A stretch of 64,000 nt of DNA, taken from assembly GCF_030012215.1 (NCBI RefSeq), contig NZ_JASCXX010000002.1:1-64000 (forward strand), read 5' to 3'. How positions within the stretch are numbered: position 1 is the stretch's first letter; every line of letters begins with the position of its first letter. This stretch comes from Anaerobaca lacustris (GTDB lineage: Bacteria; Planctomycetota; Phycisphaerae; Sedimentisphaerales; Anaerobacaceae). The position numbers and the translations under genes are program-made. The notes under the pieces are model-generated. The model did not search any database. It was given only the letters and a program-made list of their open reading frames with translations, and had not been told where the DNA came from. Positions 41,675 to 50,653 of this stretch are shown here, piece by piece.

Positions 41675-42712
41675 CTACTGAGAGGCCGGCGGGCGGCGGC
41701 GCTCGACGAGCAGGACGCCCTTGGCGGCGGCCAGACGGACCGTGTTGGATTGGTCCTGGAGCATGTCGGGCAGGTATCGCAGCAGACCGGGTGTGGCGAT
41801 CTCGCCGATGGCCAGGGCGGTCCAGACGCGGACGCGCTCGGCGCTGGTCGGGTCCATGTTGGCCAGGAGGTTCCTGGTGATGACGGCCTGGACCTCGCGC
41901 TCGCCGATGGTCTGGCCCAGCCTGGCGAGTTGAGCGGCTGCCGCCAGGCGCACCTCAAGGACGGCGTCGTCGAGCAACGTGACGATCGCGTTCCTTGCCT
42001 CTTCCGTGCCCAGGGCGCCCATCCCGCGGATCCCCACGATCCGGTCGTCGGCATAGGCGCTGATCAACTGCGTCCAGAGCTTGGGGTAGATCCGCGCGTC
42101 GCGGAGCATGGCGATCGATTCGACCGCCTGGAGTAGCACCTTGTCGGCCGAGTCCTTTCGCTGCAACGTCCAGTAGAGGTAGCGCAGGGCCTCCTGCTGG
42201 CCGCTCTTGCCGAGCAGCAGGGCGGCGTTGGCCCGGACGGTCTGGTCTTCGCTGGCGACCGCGTCGCGGATCACCTGGAAATACGCCGGCTGGCCCAGCT
42301 TCATCAGGGCATAGGCGCCGGCCAGTCGGACGTTCTGGTCCTGATCGTTCAACAGAACACCGACGTCGTCTTTGGCCAGATGGTATTGGAGATCGCCCAC
42401 CGCCAGGGCCGCCAGAAAGCGAACGGGCACCGCCGGGTCCTGAAGCAGCCTCTGGGCCCTCGGCATCATCCGCGCTTCTCCGGTCGTGGCGATCACCTCG
42501 ATCGCGTTGGACCGAATCCGTGGGTCGGGATGACCCAGGGCGTCGAAGACGATCTGGCGGGCCACCGTGGGAGGGTCGCCAGGGATAGGCTGGAACGGGG
42601 GCGAAACGAACTCCGGCGCCGTTGGCGTTTGGTTCGCCGGCTGGCACCCGCAGACGGCCGCAAAGAGGCAAGCGACCGCGATGATCCGCCATGACACGCG
42701 TGCGTTCTGCAT
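41675..42712 (-). CDS. HEAT-repeat lipoprotein
   Basis: The 345-residue protein has an N-terminal lipoprotein signal (IIAVACLFAAVCGC, lipidated Cys probably residue 23). At least six HEAT-like helical repeats follow, each with a DPxxRxxAxxAL-type pattern, for example DQNVRLAGAYALMKLGQPAY and DQTVRANAALLLGKSGQQEA. HEAT repeats build a curved scaffold for protein binding. It follows lnt by 37 bp in the same direction, and Lnt would add its third acyl chain. No specific partner can be named. Confidence 0.82.
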   Translation of the reverse strand: MQNARVSWRIIAVACLFAAVCGCQPANQTPTAPEFVSPPFQPIPGDPPTVARQIVFDALGHPDPRIRSNAIEVIATTGEARMMPRAQRLLQDPAVPVRFLAALAVGDLQYHLAKDDVGVLLNDQDQNVRLAGAYALMKLGQPAYFQVIRDAVASEDQTVRANAALLLGKSGQQEALRYLYWTLQRKDSADKVLLQAVESIAMLRDARIYPKLWTQLISAYADDRIVGIRGMGALGTEEARNAIVTLLDDAVLEVRLAAAAQLARLGQTIGEREVQAVITRNLLANMDPTSAERVRVWTALAIGEIATPGLLRYLPDMLQDQSNTVRLAAAKGVLLVERRRPPASQ

Positions 42713-42749
42713 ATCGAGAACCCTGAAAGCCTGGATCGTTCCTCTGGGG

Positions 42750-44537
42750 TCAGGCCGACTTCCTGGCCCTTCGTCGGGCCAGTCCCAGGAAGGCGGGCCC
42801 GACCAGGACGGCGACGAACGCGACGGCACAGGCGGTGTCCAACCACTGGCCATGCCGGCTGTAGAACGTCACCCTGCTGTCTATCGGCATTCTATCGAGG
42901 AACCATCCGGACATTCCGGTCCGTTGCATCGCCTCGACGGGAAACCCGTCGCCGGCGGCGATGGGCTCGTTGTGGATGCGGCCGGACGAGTCGATCAGGC
43001 AACTGATGCCCGTATTGACGCTGCGCAGGATGGGAAGGCGGTTCTCCACCGCTCGAAACACGCAAATTGCGGCGTGCTGGGGCAGTTCCGTGCTCGGGAT
43101 CACGCGGGGTGGATCGTCCAGAAAACGGACGAACCAGCCGTCGTTGCTGATGTTGACCAGCCAATCGACGCGTTTTCGGCCCTTCGGGTCGAGGGCGAAA
43201 TTCCGGGCGATGTACGGGATTGCGTCCTCATAACAGATGATCGTGCCGAAACGATACGTCGATTCGGACGTTCGCGGCGGGGCGTTCGGGTCGCCGCCAG
43301 GGATCGGTGCGGCCATTTCGTAGATCGTATAGCGCGTGCCGTGTTCGAGTGAGTAGTCGTAGTTGTACTGCTCGGGGGCGAAGCGTTTGAGCTGCTGGTA
43401 GAGCCAGTTGAAGCTGCGGCGGAAGGGGATGTACTCGCCGAACAGGACCAGGTGAATCTTGTCGTATCGCTGCGGGTCCCGCGTCCCGTCGGGCCGATAA
43501 AGATAGGCGGAGTTGTATTGGCCCAGGAACGGTTCGCCTTGGGGGTCCTTCATGACCTCGCCGCCGTAGGCGCCGACGAGCAGGTAGGCGGTGTCCCTGG
43601 CGTGGTCGATCAGGGCTTTGTGGAAGGCCATGTCCTCCTCGGGCGCCGGCGCGAGGTAGGGCCAGAGCTCCGGCTGGAGGAAGGCCTGGACCATCGTCTC
43701 GGGCCAGACGATCAGTTCGGCGCCGGCCTGTGCCGCCGCCCGGCTCTTGGCCATCAGATCGTCGAACAGTCGATCGCTGACGCTGAAGCTTCGTTTGACC
43801 GATTGCGGCACGTTCGACTGGAGCGCCGCCACCAGTGGTCCGTCCGTCGCGTGTGCAGGGGCCTGCGCCAACCGCCAGCGTCCGTAGCCGAAGGCGGCCG
43901 CCACCGCCAGGACTGTCGCCACTGTCGAGATGACCCTCGTAGGGTGTGCACCGCACACCTTTTCTTTGGCCACGTTGTCGAGCTGGTGTGCAATGCACAC
44001 CCTACGAGTTGAAATCCACCATTGGATCCAGTCCGCCAGAACGCCGTTGACGGCCGCGACGAGGAGGGAGACGCCGCCGGCGCCGAAGAGGTCGGAGATC
44101 TGGATCAGCGTGAGGTTGGCATATTGGCTGTGGCCCAGCAGCCGCCAGTAGAAGCCGCCCAAGGGGAAGCCCTGGAGCCGCTCGGCGCCGACGACGAGGA
44201 TGGGCAACGCCAGCGCCATCGGGACGTTCCACGTCCGGGCCCGGCGAATCGCCATCGCCAGCAGGGGCCAGAGCACGGCGATGTACACGCCCATCGCCAG
44301 CCAGCCGGGGATCGTGATCGGTGCGATCCAGTAGATGTTCGCCAGCCAGTACGCCGTGCCGACCAGCCACGCGAGAAGCACCAGCGTCCGCGCCCGGACC
44401 TCGGGCCGGCACGCCAGTGCGAACGGGACCATCGCCACCGGCGCCAGGAACCACGCATCGTGCGGCGCCTGGATGACGCTGAGCAGGGCCGCTGATACGG
44501 CGAACGCAATAGCCGATGACAGAAGGGTTTTACGCAT
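42750..44537 (-). CDS. lnt: Apolipoprotein N-acyltransferase
   Basis: The 595-residue protein is longer than the usual 510-540. Six or so membrane helices (to about residue 215) precede a nitrilase domain with the catalytic triad Glu280 (IVWPETMVQ), Lys360 (RYDKIHLVLFGEYIP) and Cys435 (IICYEDAIP). It completes lipoprotein maturation by acylating the N-terminal Cys, implying a Gram-negative-type outer membrane. Oddity: residues about 177-201, between the membrane part and the nitrilase domain, are encoded by a palindromic repeat. It lies 13 bp downstream of a DNA methyltransferase gene and upstream of a lipoprotein. Confidence 0.94.
   Translation of the reverse strand: MRKTLLSSAIAFAVSAALLSVIQAPHDAWFLAPVAMVPFALACRPEVRARTLVLLAWLVGTAYWLANIYWIAPITIPGWLAMGVYIAVLWPLLAMAIRRARTWNVPMALALPILVVGAERLQGFPLGGFYWRLLGHSQYANLTLIQISDLFGAGGVSLLVAAVNGVLADWIQWWISTRRVCIAHQLDNVAKEKVCGAHPTRVISTVATVLAVAAAFGYGRWRLAQAPAHATDGPLVAALQSNVPQSVKRSFSVSDRLFDDLMAKSRAAAQAGAELIVWPETMVQAFLQPELWPYLAPAPEEDMAFHKALIDHARDTAYLLVGAYGGEVMKDPQGEPFLGQYNSAYLYRPDGTRDPQRYDKIHLVLFGEYIPFRRSFNWLYQQLKRFAPEQYNYDYSLEHGTRYTIYEMAAPIPGGDPNAPPRTSESTYRFGTIICYEDAIPYIARNFALDPKGRKRVDWLVNISNDGWFVRFLDDPPRVIPSTELPQHAAICVFRAVENRLPILRSVNTGISCLIDSSGRIHNEPIAAGDGFPVEAMQRTGMSGWFLDRMPIDSRVTFYSRHGQWLDTACAVAFVAVLVGPAFLGLARRRARKSA
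43936..44008. repeat. Palindromic repeat inserted within lnt
   Basis: The 24-bp arms, CTCGTAGGGTGTGCACCGCA and four more bases (43936-43959) and its complement (43985-44008), match at 22 of 24 positions. Each arm also carries an internal near-palindrome GGTGTGCA/TGCACACC. It stays in frame and adds a Cys- and His-containing linker. Confidence 0.75.
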
Positions 44538-44550
44538 TGACGACGGCAGC

Positions 44551-45543
44551 CTATATCGAATTGACGCGGTCGGAAAGCTGAGCGTTAAGCTTGCAGAATC
44601 GTTCCATCTCGCCGAGTCGGTCGAGGATTTCCTGCGGTGTATAAGGGACGCTCCTGCGCAGGCGATCGTTGAGCTTGGCGGTGAACAGCGAAAGCAGCTT
44701 GGGACTGGCTTTCAACTGCTTGTACGGGGCCTTGTTCTCGCTGTAGAGCCAGCGCAGCTCGTCCTCGGCGTGCTCGGTCCAATCGCTCTCGCCATCGATG
44801 GGCAGCCCCTTGGCCTCGGCGATCCGCTGTCTTGCGGCTTCGACGTATTGTTCGGACAGATCCATGCTCGTGTAGAGGCGATTGAGCTTGTGCGCGACGG
44901 TGGCGGTCGTGCCCGAGCCGCAGAACGGGTCGAGGACCCAGTCGCCTTCGTTGCTGCTGACACGGATGATCCGGGCCAGCAGGCTCTCGGGCATCTGGCA
45001 CGGGAAGCCCGTCCGTTCCATGAACGTGCCGCAGATGCGCGGGTATTCGTTCCACACGTCGTCGGGCATCTTGCCGGCGGGGTTGGCCCGCTTGTCGCGA
45101 TAGCGCTTCTGCCGGTCGCTGATGACGCGGACGATCTCATCGTTGAACGTGAAATTCTTCGGGTCCTTCACGAAGTAGAAGATGTGCGCGTGGGCGCGGG
45201 CGAATTTGGTCTTGGTCTGCTGGCCGAACGTGTAGTGCCAGATGATCCAGTTTCGCATCACCAGCCCCTGGGCGTCGGCGATCAGCTTGATGTTGGCGGC
45301 GTACTCATCGCCGATGGCGATGTAGAACGAGCCGTGCGGCTTCAGTGCGGCCGCGCACGCGCCGATCCAGTCTTCCGTCCAGGCCAGGTACTTCTCGTGG
45401 GCCTTTTTGTCGTGGTACTTGTCGTATTTGTACCCGATGTTGAACGGCGGGTCGGCGAACACCAGGTCGGCGAACCCCGGCGGGCTTGCCCGCAGGATCT
45501 CGACGCTGTCACCGTGCAGGATTTGATTCTTCAGGTCAGTCAT
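44551..45543 (-). CDS. Solitary beta-class DNA methyltransferase
   Basis: The 330-residue protein has the catalytic motif IV, DPPFNIGYKYDKY (from residue 31), before motif I, DPFCGSGTT (from residue 205). This is the order of beta-class N6-adenine/N4-cytosine enzymes. A helical C-terminal part (TEHAEDELRWLYSE to the end) may read the target. No restriction enzyme gene is nearby, so it is probably an orphan modifying enzyme used in regulation or protection. The recognition sequence is unknown. It is first in a probable operon with lnt and a lipoprotein, and its mRNA is probably leaderless. Confidence 0.92.
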   Translation of the reverse strand: MTDLKNQILHGDSVEILRASPPGFADLVFADPPFNIGYKYDKYHDKKAHEKYLAWTEDWIGACAAALKPHGSFYIAIGDEYAANIKLIADAQGLVMRNWIIWHYTFGQQTKTKFARAHAHIFYFVKDPKNFTFNDEIVRVISDRQKRYRDKRANPAGKMPDDVWNEYPRICGTFMERTGFPCQMPESLLARIIRVSSNEGDWVLDPFCGSGTTATVAHKLNRLYTSMDLSEQYVEAARQRIAEAKGLPIDGESDWTEHAEDELRWLYSENKAPYKQLKASPKLLSLFTAKLNDRLRRSVPYTPQEILDRLGEMERFCKLNAQLSDRVNSI

Positions 45544-45549
45544 GGGCGT

Positions 45550-45577
45550 ATTCTACCGTCTCCTCTGTCCGTGGCAA
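45550..45577 (-). promoter_or_regulatory. Promoter of the methyltransferase-lnt operon, probably leaderless
   Basis: Read on the minus strand, TTGCCA (45577-45572), a 16-bp spacer and TAGAAT (45555-45550) end 6 bp before the ATG at 45543. The transcript would begin at about the start codon; no ribosome binding site is present. Confidence 0.55.
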
Positions 45578-45592
45578 GTCCCATCACCGCCG

Positions 45593-45688
45593 GTGGCAGC
45601 CTCAAGCCCGCAGGGCTTGGGGATGGCAGTCACCGATAAGACAGCCCAATCCGCCATCCCCAAACGCTACCGCGTTTGAGGCTGCCAC
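45593..45688. repeat. Cruciform repeat element, family B
   Basis: The outer arms GTGGCAGCCTCAA (45593-45605) and its complement (45676-45688) are perfect. Two side hairpins follow, GCCCGCAGGGC and ACGCTACCGCGT, then an inner perfect 11-bp stem (45617-45627 with 45653-45663). The left half alone recurs at 41587-41621. Confidence 0.8.
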
Positions 45689-45740
45689 GCCCATGCCGGG
45701 AAGTCGTCACAAGCATGGACGCGTGTCTACGGGTAGAGCA

Positions 45741-45774
45741 GGGGCCTGTCCCGATGTTCACCGGGACAGGCCCC
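45741..45774 (-). terminator. Strong hairpin downstream of the LamG gene
   Basis: Perfect 13-bp arms GGGGCCTGTCCCG (45741-45753) and its complement (45762-45774) enclose an 8-nt loop, about 40 bp after the LamG stop. No T run follows on the minus strand, so it may act as an mRNA-end stabiliser or a factor-dependent terminator. Confidence 0.5.
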
Positions 45775-45812
45775 GTACAAGCTTCTGTCTCTGCCGGGAT
45801 TTCCGGCGGGTG

Positions 45813-48734
45813 CTATTCGACGTCGGACGGATGCCCGAACTGAACGTCGTCGATGTAGATCAGCCCGGCGCCGCCGGCCGTGGGGTTGGCGCGGTTTCCG
45901 ACGCCGATGGCCATCGTTTCGACCCTCGTCAGGTTGACGCCATCGAACGCGTTGAGGGGGATTCGCCATTGCTGCCACGTCGGTCGCGCGGTCGCGGCTG
46001 CGTCGGGATGCGTTACTGTGGCCGTTGTTCCCGTACTGTCTTCGAGTGTGACGTAGAGCGGCTGCGGCGCGTTGCCCTCCGGCTGCGCGGCGCCGATGCC
46101 ACTGGCCTGCCACGATCCCGTCACGTTGCCCGTCGTGGAGACGTTGGAGAATTCCGCTGTGGTCGAGATCGCTGCCTCGTGACTGGTCACCGCCAGGCCG
46201 ATGTAGACGTTGCCGGCCATCAGGATCTCCACCGGCGCCGTCGGCGTGATGTCCACCCACGTGACGCCGTCGGCCGACTGCTGCGCCGTGAAGATGTTGC
46301 CCGTCCGGGTCAGCTTCACCCAATGCGGCATCTCGATGCCGGCCGCGTCCGTATTGTAGCTGGTCGTCCCGGCTATCGGACGCCGCTGAAACGATATGCC
46401 GTGAGCCGGCTCGGGCGTCACGGCCACGAACGCATGCTTCGACCCGGCCTCGAGCGTCTCGCGAATCATTACGCCCGCCTTGGCCCACTCGTTGCTGCGA
46501 ACGAGACTGTCGACGCGGACGGTGATCGACCCGTTGCCGCTGAGGCTCTTGTAGACGTAGCGGAACTGATCGGCGTTGCCCCAGATGTCCGTGCCGACGG
46601 CGCTGATGATGATCTCGCCGGCAGAACTCTCGAAGAAGGCCGGGGCGCTGCCGCGAACGTGCAGTACGAGAGTGTCGGCCCCGTTGACGGTCCAGTCCTG
46701 TGCCGTCGCGAAGGTCCGCGTTGCCTCGGAGTACCAGGGCGACGCGGCGTTGTCGTATGCCAGGGGCATCGACTGGCGGCCCCCGTGGACGATGCCTCGC
46801 TCGGCGAAGGGAGCGTCGAGGTAGCCGACGAGCGCGCCGGTGCCGTTCTCCCAGCCGTCGATCCAGGTCTGGAAGATGGCCTCGCCGGCGTCGAGATCGT
46901 CGGTATAGTCCTCGAAGTCATCGATTGTGACATATTCCTGTGTGGAGAAGCTCCACAGCGGGCCTGCCCAGACGGCCGGCGTCGCGGCCTCGTTGACCTC
47001 ATCGACCTTCCAGTAGTAGGTGGTCCCAAAGGTCAGGGCTCCGAGGTCGTAGTCGGCCTGGCCGATCGTATCGATGAGCGCCGTCCCATCGGCCACGGCA
47101 GCCTCGTCGCTGCTGAAGTAGAGTTCGTGCGCCGCCGCCTCGCGACCGGCCCGCCAGCGGAGCGCGACGTTCGGGTTGACTTCGGTGGCGCCGTCGGCCG
47201 GCTCCGGCTGCCGCGCCTGGACGGGAACGTAGAAGAAGCGGACCTCGCTGAGCCCATATTGCCCGAGGATGCCCCAGCCGCTGACGGCGGTCAGCCGGAC
47301 GAACCGGGCCGCTGCGCCGCCAAGGTCCACCGTCGTGTTGTGGGCATAGTTGGCCGTGGAAGGGCCTTTGGCGAACTCGACCTCGCCAAGTGCCGTCCAC
47401 TCGACGCCGTCTGTTGAGTATTCGACGAGCACCTGGCGGAGCCCGAATCCCAGGACCGCCTCAAACTGAACGTTGTAATTCCAGACCCACAACTCGTGGA
47501 GCTTGTAGACGCGATCGAATTCGTACTGAATCCAGACGGGCCCGGCGGCCCCGGGGGCGGTCAGCCACATGTCTCTGTCGGTCAGGGAGTGTCGATCGTT
47601 CTCATCGAGTCCGGAGCCGTTGACGGTGTTCTCCGGTCCGGCGCCTTCGGTGGCCGGCACGTTACTGGTCGCGACGACCCCCTCGATCGGATAGGCCATC
47701 GGTTCGGTGGCGAACGTCCAGGTGGCGCCTTTGTAAATCGCGAAATCCGGCGCGCCGTTGACTTCATCGACACGCCAGTAATACGTTTGACCGATGTCGA
47801 GCAGGCCGGGCGGGTCGTAGGTGTTGGCGTCCTGACCCTGGCTGACGAGCAGGCCCATCGGGTTGGCCCGGCTGGCCTCGTTGACGTCGTCGAACACTGT
47901 GCCGAGATAGACGTCGTGTGTCCGGGCGAACTCGCCCGGCGTCCAGCTCAGAACGACGTCGCGGACGATGTCGGTTGCCCCGTCGGCGGGGCTGGGGTTC
48001 TCCGCGATAGGGTCGTACGTGCCCTCCATGACGCCGGCCAACTCGGCCGCCGACAGGGCCCGGTTGTAGATCCGCGCATCATCGAGCCGGCCGACCAGCA
48101 GGTGCGTCGGCGGGGTTAAATCGCGCCCCGCGCCGAGAAGCAGCCGGCCGTTGCTGGACTCGATCTGGCCGGACGCAGCGGCCGTGATTACGGCCGCGCC
48201 GTCGAGATAGATGGTCTTCGTCTGGCCATCGTACGTGGCGGCGGTGTGGTGCCATTCCCCGTCGAAGAGGGCGGCGGCGGCATTGGTGGCTGTGGCCGTC
48301 CATTCCGGTGGGGCGCCCGTCGTCTTGAAGCCGAGCTGCTGGTTGGGCCGGTTGTAATACAGAGCGAACGTGTCGATATTGGGCCCACCCCGCATGATGA
48401 TGCCCGACCAGTCGGGGTAGGTGAAGTCGGGATCGGCCCGGACCCAGGCGGCCAGCGTCACGGCGCTGCCGACGTTGAAGACCGTACTGCTGCCGCAATC
48501 GACGTAGTCACCGTCGCCGTCCAGAAGCACGGAACCCCGCAGGAACCCTTCAGTGTCCAGCGTCGCACTGCCTTGCAGGGCGCCGTGGTTGCCGTTGCCC
48601 GACGAGTCGAAGGCCGTGGCGCCGGCGCCCTCGTCGAATTTCCACCAGCCGATGAGGCTGGAATCGGCCGCGTGGACGGCGCCGGCCAGGATGACGGCCA
48701 GGGCCGCAAGTGTAATGACGCGATGGTTGAACAT
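45813..48734 (-). CDS. Large secreted LamG/discoidin-type glycan-binding protein
   Basis: The 973-residue protein has a signal peptide (VITLAALAVILAGAVHA). A LamG/concanavalin domain (25-235, SSLIGWWKFDEGAGATAFDS) precedes a fibronectin-like segment with AYPIEGV at its end. A discoidin/F5-8C-type domain (about 355-505, WIQYEFDRVYKLHELWVWN), a second fibronectin-like segment and a long C-terminal beta region with DDFEDYTDDLDAGEAIFQTW follow. No catalytic domain is recognised, so it is probably a cell-surface or secreted carbohydrate-binding protein. AAGGAGG lies 6 bp before the ATG. Such mosaics are common in marine Phycisphaerae. Confidence 0.85.
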   Translation of the reverse strand: MFNHRVITLAALAVILAGAVHAADSSLIGWWKFDEGAGATAFDSSGNGNHGALQGSATLDTEGFLRGSVLLDGDGDYVDCGSSTVFNVGSAVTLAAWVRADPDFTYPDWSGIIMRGGPNIDTFALYYNRPNQQLGFKTTGAPPEWTATATNAAAALFDGEWHHTAATYDGQTKTIYLDGAAVITAAASGQIESSNGRLLLGAGRDLTPPTHLLVGRLDDARIYNRALSAAELAGVMEGTYDPIAENPSPADGATDIVRDVVLSWTPGEFARTHDVYLGTVFDDVNEASRANPMGLLVSQGQDANTYDPPGLLDIGQTYYWRVDEVNGAPDFAIYKGATWTFATEPMAYPIEGVVATSNVPATEGAGPENTVNGSGLDENDRHSLTDRDMWLTAPGAAGPVWIQYEFDRVYKLHELWVWNYNVQFEAVLGFGLRQVLVEYSTDGVEWTALGEVEFAKGPSTANYAHNTTVDLGGAAARFVRLTAVSGWGILGQYGLSEVRFFYVPVQARQPEPADGATEVNPNVALRWRAGREAAAHELYFSSDEAAVADGTALIDTIGQADYDLGALTFGTTYYWKVDEVNEAATPAVWAGPLWSFSTQEYVTIDDFEDYTDDLDAGEAIFQTWIDGWENGTGALVGYLDAPFAERGIVHGGRQSMPLAYDNAASPWYSEATRTFATAQDWTVNGADTLVLHVRGSAPAFFESSAGEIIISAVGTDIWGNADQFRYVYKSLSGNGSITVRVDSLVRSNEWAKAGVMIRETLEAGSKHAFVAVTPEPAHGISFQRRPIAGTTSYNTDAAGIEMPHWVKLTRTGNIFTAQQSADGVTWVDITPTAPVEILMAGNVYIGLAVTSHEAAISTTAEFSNVSTTGNVTGSWQASGIGAAQPEGNAPQPLYVTLEDSTGTTATVTHPDAAATARPTWQQWRIPLNAFDGVNLTRVETMAIGVGNRANPTAGGAGLIYIDDVQFGHPSDVE

Positions 48735-48970
48735 GTCGATCCTCCTTCAGAAATGGGTATGGTCTTGGCTCGGTGATATGCCGGAGCGTGTCTCTGGGAT
48801 CGGGACTGTGATAGAACCTCCGATTCGGAATTGTCCTTCACCACCATGCCGACGGTGCCGCACGCGACCGATGATACCGCAAAGGTCGGCTGCGTCGCGA
48901 CGCTCCGATTCTAACGGATCGAACGCGCCGTTTCAATCCCAATTGTGGATCCGCTGAGGGGCGTCGGATT

Positions 48971-50125
48971 CTATCGGCGTTTGAAGAGGTTGCCGGGCAG
49001 TTGCCGGATGAGCCCCTTGAGGCGGAGCGACATCAGGGTGGCGTTGACCGTCCCGGCGGGCAGGTCGGTCTGGTCGATGACCTGGTCGGTGTGCAGCGGC
49101 TCGGCGCCGAGCGAGTCATAGACGCACTTCTCATGGCCTTTGAGGTTGAGCCGGGCGGTCTCGAACAGGGGGGCCTCGGCCCTGGCCGCGGCCTTGCCGG
49201 CCGCCTGGGCCGTGTGGTCCTTGAGCTGCTCGCCCACGTAGCCGAGGGCCTCCATCACGTCCTCGACCGACTCGACGAGCTTGGCGCCCTGTTTGATGAG
49301 CTGATTCGGCCCCTTGCCCAGGGGCGAATCGACCTTGCCCGGCACGGCCATGACCTCGCGGTTGCTGTCCAGGGCCGTCCGCGCTGTGATCAATGCCCCG
49401 CTGCGCAGGCCCGCCTCGACGACGATCGTCCCGAGCGACAGTCCGGCGATGATGCGGTTTCGCGGGGGGAAGTTCTCGCTCAGCGGTTCGTACTGAACGG
49501 GGAGCTCAGAGAGGCATGCGCCGCTTTGGCTGACCAGATCGAAGAGCCTGGCGTTCTCGGGCGGGAAGACGTTGGCCAGCCCGCAGCCCTGCACCGCGAT
49601 GGTGCGGCCCTCGGCGGCCAGGGCACCGTGGTGGGCGGCGGTGTCGATCCCCCGAGCCAGGCCGGAAACGATGGTAAAACCTGACGCCGCAAGAAGATGC
49701 GCCAGGCGCGAGGCCTGCTCGGTCCCATAGATGCTGGGCCCCCTCGATCCCACGATGGCGATGGCCAGGTTGTCCTCGCGGCCCAGCGTCCCCTTGACGT
49801 ACAGCACCGGGGGCGGATCGTAGATCTGTTTGAGCAGGGGCGGATACCGCGGGTCGGCCATGTGGACGATCCAGACGCCGAGCTTCTCGGCCTGCTCCAA
49901 CTCGGCGCATGCGTCGAACCGGTCGCGCGTGGAAACGATCCGCTCGGCCGTCTTGGGCCCGATCCCTTCGATTCGGGCCAGCCCTGCGGCCGAGGCGCCC
50001 AGGGCCGCATCGACCGAGCCATAGAACTCGATCAGCCGGCCGAACGAGACCGGACCGACGCCGTCGGCCCGGATCAGCCTGATCCACTTCTCGATATCCG
50101 TCGAATTCTCCGGAATCACGCCCAT
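48971..50125 (-). CDS. dprA: DNA processing protein A
   Basis: The 384-residue protein has an N-terminal helix-hairpin-helix (ARIEGIGPKTAERIV). A Rossmann-like DprA core carries IAIVGSRGPSIYGTE, VSGLARGIDTAAHHGAL, GCGLANVFPPEN and ENFPPRNRIIAGLS. The C-terminal winged-helix domain ends with RLKGLIRQLPGNLFKRR. DprA loads RecA onto single-stranded DNA taken up during transformation. The start is uncertain: ATG 50125 is taken because longer versions run into the divergent promoter of the STAS gene. Confidence 0.93.
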   Translation of the reverse strand: MGVIPENSTDIEKWIRLIRADGVGPVSFGRLIEFYGSVDAALGASAAGLARIEGIGPKTAERIVSTRDRFDACAELEQAEKLGVWIVHMADPRYPPLLKQIYDPPPVLYVKGTLGREDNLAIAIVGSRGPSIYGTEQASRLAHLLAASGFTIVSGLARGIDTAAHHGALAAEGRTIAVQGCGLANVFPPENARLFDLVSQSGACLSELPVQYEPLSENFPPRNRIIAGLSLGTIVVEAGLRSGALITARTALDSNREVMAVPGKVDSPLGKGPNQLIKQGAKLVESVEDVMEALGYVGEQLKDHTAQAAGKAAARAEAPLFETARLNLKGHEKCVYDSLGAEPLHTDQVIDQTDLPAGTVNATLMSLRLKGLIRQLPGNLFKRR

Positions 50126-50205
50126 CCCCTTCGTTCTGTGTGCCAATCGGGGCAACGCGTCTCGACGCACCGACTGCTCGGGCGCTGCGATGCCAAACAA
50201 AACGC

Positions 50206-50234
50206 TCGACGTCTCGAACGCCATGTGGGATAAT
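50206..50234 (+). promoter_or_regulatory. Promoter of the STAS-domain gene
   Basis: TCGACG (50206-50211) and GATAAT (50229-50234) are 17 bp apart, about 38 bp before the ATG, which has a GGAGG ribosome binding site. Confidence 0.45.
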
Positions 50235-50272
50235 CCCGCCATTGCCAACTCGGCCGGTGAGCATGGAGGACC

Positions 50273-50641
50273 ATGAAAACGAAGACGACGGTGGAAATCA
50301 GCAGCGAAGGTCGTGTCGCGATTGTCTCGTTCGCGAGCGCCTCGATCAGCGACGTCGAGGAGATCACGAATGCCTCGGCCGCAATCAGGCAGTACGCCCA
50401 GACGTATTCGCCGCAGGAGTTCGTGTTCGACTTCTCAGGCGTCAAGTTCTTCTCCTCGCAGGTCCTTGGCCTTCTGCTGGAGGCCCGTGGCCACGTGAAG
50501 CCGTACGGCGGCCGGGTGTCCATCTGTGCCCTGGATTCCCAGTTGCAGCGCGTCTTCCGGATCACCAACCTCGATCGAATCTTCACCTTCCACCCCGACC
50601 GGCAGGCCGCTCTCGCTGCTCCGTCCGCCCGGGATCAGTAG
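50273..50641 (+). CDS. STAS-domain anti-sigma factor antagonist-like protein
   Basis: The 122-residue single STAS domain opens with a VAIVSFASASISDVEE strand-helix pair, then EFVFDFSGVKFFSSQVLGLL. The Ser pair lies where SpoIIAA-type antagonists are phosphorylated. A GGRVSICALDSQLQRVF segment and FRITNLDRIFTF close the fold. It would release a sigma factor or other partner by binding an anti-sigma kinase. No kinase gene lies nearby. ATGGAGGACC precedes the ATG. It is divergent from dprA and convergent with the subtilisin-like gene, 12 bp between stops. Confidence 0.88.
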   Translation: MKTKTTVEISSEGRVAIVSFASASISDVEEITNASAAIRQYAQTYSPQEFVFDFSGVKFFSSQVLGLLLEARGHVKPYGGRVSICALDSQLQRVFRITNLDRIFTFHPDRQAALAAPSARDQ

Positions 50642-50653
50642 TCTCCCACGCTC

